Assembly: GCF_003711515.1 (NCBI RefSeq)
Contig: NW_021167079.1
Span: forward strand, 4,003,892-4,067,891
Direction of reading: 5' to 3'
From: Sodiomyces alkalinus F11
Lineage: Eukaryota > Ascomycota > Sordariomycetes > Glomerellales > Plectosphaerellaceae
Length of the DNA stretch: 64,000 bases
The number at the start of each line of letters is the position of its first letter. Position 1 is the first letter of the stretch. Positions 59,558 through 64,000 of this stretch are shown here, piece by piece. The position numbers and the translations under genes were made by a program. The notes beneath the pieces are model-generated. The model had not been told where the DNA came from and ran no database searches. It saw only the letters and a list, made by a program, of their open reading frames with translations.

Positions 59558-62500
59558 ATGCGGGGCATGGAGGGTATGTTGCCATCAGCTCCAGCCCCAT
59601 TCAAAACGAGAATCGCTAATAACCGAAACCAGAGTCAGAGCCATGCGTTCATCTGCGTTCGCTGCCGACAACTGAGTAATAGACAACCGCCTCATTTCGC
59701 CCTCCGAAGCTACTCAACCGGTCCAAACTCATCGCCCACCAGTACATCTGGCCTATCTGGAAGCTGGGGAGCCCCTAGAGCTCCTAATCAACTGAGGGGT
59801 CCTCAGGAAGGTGGTGGTAGTGGATGGGGAGGGGTATCAAAGGGTTTGGGTGCATCCCAAGCAGCTGCTAACGACTCGCCTGATACACTTCGACGATCGC
59901 TTGGGGAAACAGAGGCTGGCGAGGAAGATGACGGTCTATTGCCTCACGAACGCGCTGCTCGCCAGAGGATAGCTGCGCAGCAGGTGCCACGGTCACGGTC
60001 CCAACCGCAATCACAGGCACAGGCACAGGCACAGCCACCGCCCAATACCTCCGCAGCTTTCGTCAGAGAAGGTCCTCATTCGCACAGAACTCAACTTTAT
60101 GGGCGGAGGGAACGGAACGGGGGCGCTTGGCATTCCGAAACAGGCGGGTCAAGAGCCGGCAACACCCAGAATCTCGGTGGCCTCGACGACAATATCGGCG
60201 CCAAGTCCGCGCGTCCTTCGAGGCTACCAAGACAACCCCACGGGTCGCCAAGACGCCCGCCCTGGGGAACGCACGATGACGGCCGTGAGAGTCGCCATGG
60301 TTTCGATGGAGTCCGAGACAAGGCAGAAGCCTGGTCTCCTCCCGAACCGGTGAAGCGTCCGTCTGGGAGCGGCCAGACGCAATCAAAACCCTGGGCAGCT
60401 CTGGAACAGGCGTCTCAAAAAGTGGTTGATCAGAACAAAGAATCGCAGCACGACTTCTGGGCGGATCTTGGGAATACGTCTGCACCAAAGAAGCAGCGCA
60501 ACCTTGATCGAGGTTCTGAGCGATCGGGAGAGTGGGGCCTATTGTCTAGATCCTCAAGAACAGCCAGTCCACCGAGGACTCGCCCCGGCACTCAATCTTC
60601 CGGCACGCCTGGCTTCTGGGAAAGGTTCAAGCACCATGTATCCAAGGATTCCGTGGCCGACACTTCAGGCACGAGCACCATACAGGTAGAGACATGGAAT
60701 ATTGTGGAGACGGAGATGGCTGTGAAGCCGGAGTCGGCCAGCCGTGAGCGTGAGCGCGAGCGCGAGCGCGAGCGGGATCGCGATCATGACTCGTACATTA
60801 TCGAACGCGATCCGAGGAAGCGCGGCAAGGAAATGGACAAAAAAACGAAGAAGAAGCATGGCGCGTCGCGAAGATCCCGGTTCGATGAAGAGGACGATGA
60901 CAATTGGGACGACGCAACTGAGCGACGTGCAGAAGAACGTCGTCGGCGGAAGGCGGAAAGGAAAGCCCAGAGGGACTTGGAAGTTGAAGCCGTAGAAGAG
61001 GCTTCTGGCCCGCCGAAGCTCCTTATCCCCGAGTTCATCAACCTGGCCAACTTGGCTTCTGCCCTAAAGCTGAAGCCCGATTTCCTCCTGAACTCGCTAC
61101 TGGAAATGGGCTTCGAGAATCTGTCGCCCGACAGCATCTTTACCGGAGAGACTGCTGCCTTGGTGGCGATGGAGTTTGGATATGACGCCTCCGTAGATAC
61201 TGGAGGCGAACGTGACCTCCGAGTGCGACCGCCACCAGAAGATGTCTCATCGCTACCCCAGCGACCGCCCGTCGTCACGATCATGGGGCATGTCGATCAT
61301 GGCAAGACCACGCTGCTGGATTGGCTCCGAAAGTCGTCGGTTGCCGCTCAGGAGCACGGTGGGATCACGCAACACATCGGTGCCTTCATGGTCAAGATGT
61401 CGTCGGGCAAGTCCATCACATTCCTCGACACGCCGGGTCATGCGGCGTTCTTGACGATGAGACAGCGAGGTGCTAATGTCACCGACATTGTGGTCCTGGT
61501 CGTGGCCGCTGACGACAGCGTGAAGCCACAGACGCTCGAAGCCTTGAAACATGCCAGGGCGGCCCAGGTGCCCATGATTGTGGCCATCAACAAGATTGAC
61601 AAACCTGATGCTCGGCCGGATCAGGTCAAGGCTGACCTCGCGCGCTACGGCGTCGAGATTGAGGATTTTGGCGGAGAGGTGCAGGTCGTCTGTGTTAGCG
61701 GAAAGACCGGCGAAGGCATGGAGGATCTGGAGGAAAACATCATCACCTTGTCCGAGATTCTGGACGTCCGCGCGGAACCAGATGGCATGGCCGAAGGCCA
61801 CATTCTGGAGGCCAGCGTGAAACAACACGGCAAGTCGGCGACGATCCTCATCAAACGTGGCACGTTACGGCCCGGCGACAGCATCGTCGCGGGGACGGCA
61901 TGGGCGAGGGTCCGCGTTCTCAGGAACGAGGCCGGTGTCGAACTGACCGAAGCTCCGCCTGGCACTCCAGTCGAGGTTCTTGGCTGGCGAGATGAGCTTC
62001 CGGCGGCCGGCGACGAGGTTCTACAGGCACCCGACGAGGATCGCGCGCGGACAGCAATTGGCTACCGTATGGAGATGCGCTACCGAGAAGAATCCTCCAA
62101 GCAGCTGGCCGAACAGGAGCAGCGGCAGCGTGAGAAGGAGGAAGCCGAGAGAGCCGCCGCCGAGGCTGAGGCTGATGATGTCGAAGTGGACGAAGAAACC
62201 GGAACGACCATGGTCAACTTCACCGTCAAGGGTGACGTCGTCGGCTCGGTCGAAGCCGTCTGTGCCACGATCCAGGAACTCGGCAACCACGAGGTCCAAC
62301 CCCGTATCCTCCGCTTTTCGGCAGGCCAGGTGTCCGAGTTTGACATCGATCACGCGGCCACGTCCCGGAGCACCATCGTCAATTTCAACAACGCGATCCC
62401 CGCGCACGTCAAGCGGCTTGCTGAGGACAAGGGCGTGCGGATCTTGGATCACACTGTCATCTACCACCTCTCCGACGATGTGCGCCAGACCCTGAGCGCA

Positions 62501-62936
62501 CATCTAAGCGACACCATCACCCACAAGGTCATTGGCGAGGCCGAGATCCTTCAGATCTTCCCCATCAACATCAAGGGGCGGACGTTCCGCAACATTGCTG
62601 GATGTAGAATCCGGAACGGAATGATCACTCGGTCGGGCTCCGTACGTGTGCTGAGGCGGGGTGAGAAGGTCTTCGATGGTAAGCATTTCCCCCCTTTTCG
62701 CACCCTTCCCCGTCCCATGCCGCGCCATGCCACAGGACTACTCTCTCCACTATGGAATTCTAACTCGTCACCCCGTGTCTCCAGGCAAGATTGACGCCCT
62801 TAAACACGGCAAGAAGGATGTGAGTGAGATGCGCAAGGGCACTGAATGCGGCGTCTCGTTCGACGGCTTCGAGGGCTTCGAGGTCGGCGACCAGATTCAG
62901 ACGTACGAGGAAGTGAGGGAGAAGAGGACCTTGTAA
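59558..62936 (+). CDS. IFM1: Mitochondrial translation initiation factor IF-2, 1090 aa
   Basis: Exons 59558-62678 and 62785-62936 (intron 106 bp, GTAAGC donor). The GTPase brings initiator tRNA to the mitochondrial small subunit. The N-terminus carries a presequence-like stretch (residues about 25-60, ending [11 protein letters not shown]). A long low-complexity region follows (Gln/Ala repeat QAQAQAQ near residue 150, and an [14 protein letters not shown] run near residue 395). The IF2 N-terminal domain is at about 488-545. The G domain has GHVDHGKT (577-584), DTPGHAAF and NKID. Then come domain II, a charged linker ([20 protein letters not shown]) and the C-terminal initiator-tRNA-binding region, which ends in exon 2 ([15 protein letters not shown]). 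The ATG at 59567 is a possible alternative start. Confidence 0.95.
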
Positions 62937-63672
62937 CGATAATATCTATTAGCATCATCCGTCATGTCCAAGACGGCTCTGTCTGTACCATTTATCATTT
63001 ACCATTTACGATCTGTACCATAGAAGCATTTCAGCGCAAGGGAATAAACGCACCAATCTATTTGTCACCGCTGTTAAGGCATTGTCTCATGGGAGGGGCC
63101 GGGGTGATGTTTCTGGCTCCAATGTCCACGGAAAATGAACTGGACGGAATGCACTGGAGGCACCAGATATTGCTTTGTAAGGGCATGATAGATAGGGGTT
63201 CTCGGCGAGGATAATCGTCGCAGAGGCCGAGGGAACAAATGGATCGATCTACACATGAAAATCAATAGCCTCTCCTGGCGGGCACTATAATGCGGTTCGC
63301 ATTCGATAAGCCTCGCTCTAGGTCTACTTTACTTTGGAGTTCCAGATCGGCGCGAAAATATTATGGTGCGCTGCTCCGCCCGGTTAAATGACCATCTCGA
63401 TTATCTTCTTCTGCTCGACACTGTCTGGCTGCAACGGCACTTTAAACACGGCTGCAGACACGTAGTAGGTAGACCACCCAGCTCTTGTTAACCAAGGAAG
63501 GCATGAAATCGCTATGGAATCCCAGTGGGAGAGAAAAACTAGTGACGAAACGAAGGAAAAGGAGTTGACAGGGACCAGGGGGTCCTATAAGGCTCTCGTA
63601 GACCCAGACACAAATGAATGCTTCCCCAGTTCAGTTCAGTTCTCACCATCCTATCTGATGCATCTCTTTTCT
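62937..63672. other. Convergent intergenic region between IF2 and the gamma-ear gene
   Basis: 3' regions of both genes. Near 62986-63016 the words CTGTACCATTTA and CATTTACCATTTACG form short repeats. No coding frame is supported (62661-63214 open frames are shadows or read-through). Confidence 0.55.
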
Positions 63673-63879
63673 TCAGGCAATGCTAAATTCGGCAATTAGG
63701 CCCATCTCGTTCTTCGGCTTGCCCCCGATCACATAGTCTAACCTGAAGCGCAACTTGACTGTCTCGACTCTCCGCCCTTTGTCGCCGGCGTGGTAGGCCT
63801 CCATCGCCTGAGTGATACCCCTGCTCTGCTTTGGCTCCAGGACGACACCGGATTGTGGCTGAAGCTTGAGGACATAGGC
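63673..63879 (-). CDS. Last exon of a gamma-ear domain protein, GGA-like, truncated by the window edge
   Basis: On the minus strand, from the acceptor CACTTGCACAG to the stop at 63673-63675, the exon encodes 68 residues: AYVLKLQPQSGVVLEPKQS, then ITQAMEAYH, then VETVKLRFRLDYVIGGKP and the end EFSIA. This is the C-terminal half of an adaptin gamma-ear (GAE) beta-sandwich, with the LQPQSG and VKLRxRLxY strands. GGA proteins (VHS-GAT-ear) carry such ears and sort cargo with clathrin at the trans-Golgi; AP-1 gamma is the alternative. The branch point GCTAAC lies at about 63900 on the minus strand, between the repeat tract and the acceptor. The rest of the gene lies beyond 64000. Confidence 0.75.
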   Translation of the reverse strand, partial: AYVLKLQPQSGVVLEPKQSRGITQAMEAYHAGDKGRRVETVKLRFRLDYVIGGKPKNEMGLIAEFSIA

Positions 63880-63904
63880 CTGTGCAAGTGAAGAGCTGAG
63901 TTAG

Positions 63905-64000
63905 CAAAAGAAAAAAAGAAAAAAAGAAAAAAAGAAAAAAAGAAAAAAAGAAAAAAAGAAAAAAAGAAAAAAAGAAAAAAAGAAAAAAAGAAAAAAAGAA
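63905..64000 (+). repeat. Tandem AAAAAAAG repeat (about 12 units), in an intron
   Basis: A perfect 8-base tandem repeat running to the window edge. On the coding (minus) strand it is a CTTTTTTT tract just upstream of the branch point of the GGA-like gene's last intron. The total length is unknown because it leaves the window. Confidence 0.95.

Noticed and set aside
63905..64000. Tandem array as a CRISPR or telomere repeat
   Set aside because: The unit is 8 bp, without spacers, and is not the TTAGGG telomere word; it lies in an intron.
1..64000. tRNA, rRNA, secondary-metabolite or defence gene cluster
   Set aside because: No B-box-like tRNA core, rRNA segment, PKS/NRPS, HET/NLR or similar domain was seen on either strand; the genes found are scattered housekeeping functions.

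Overview
The window is nuclear DNA of a filamentous ascomycete, most likely a Sordariomycete. Genes carry one to five short GT-AG introns (57-205 bp) with CTAAC/CTAAT-type branch points, the products have fungal orthologues, and the left part bears strong repeat-induced point mutation (RIP). I cannot name the species.

Positions 1 to about 18.4 kb are a transposon graveyard. CpA and TpG are almost absent and TpA is abundant, while CpG is kept. This is the RIP signature, and it turns Gln/Trp codons into TAG/TAA, Cys/His into Tyr and Asp into Asn. From left to right it holds: a RIPed Ty3/gypsy chromovirus (1 to ~5.2 kb, running off the left edge); a RIPed minus-strand coding relic (~5.45-6.5 kb); the 3' part of a second, different chromovirus (~7.6-8.3 kb); a RIPed minus-strand gene relic with a Cys-rich and coiled-coil layout (~8.96-10.26 kb); an LTR (11519-11807); a short island of normal DNA (~12.12-12.45 kb); and a complete RIPed Ty1/copia element (12449-18374) with 204-bp LTRs and a 5-bp target duplication. 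The copia element contains a nested solo LTR (16991-17264) with its own 5-bp target duplication.

From 18375 to 64000 the composition is normal. The genes in order are: an unrecognised fungal protein (+); the nuclear pore membrane protein POM152 (-); a UCH37-like ubiquitin hydrolase (+); an FBXO21-like F-box/YccV protein (-); a CM1-domain, Mto1/ApsB-type microtubule organiser (+); a type I metacaspase (-); UTP22/Nrap (-); mitochondrial succinyl-CoA:3-ketoacid CoA-transferase (+); an unrecognised protein (+); a decayed region with pseudogene traces (52.0-56.6 kb); a PDAP1/PP28 protein (+); an unrecognised membrane protein (-); mitochondrial IF2 (+); and the last exon of a gamma-ear (GGA-like) protein (-) that leaves the window on the right.

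Most are single-copy housekeeping genes in alternating orientation, so neighbours share divergent promoters or face each other 3' to 3'. I see no gene cluster, operon-like unit, CRISPR array, tRNA or rRNA. The parts most worth a second look are the well-preserved RIP archaeology, two RIPed reading frames that do not look like standard transposon genes, the decayed 52-54 kb segment, and a lysine-rich insertion inside the UCH catalytic domain. I found no convincing new multi-gene system.
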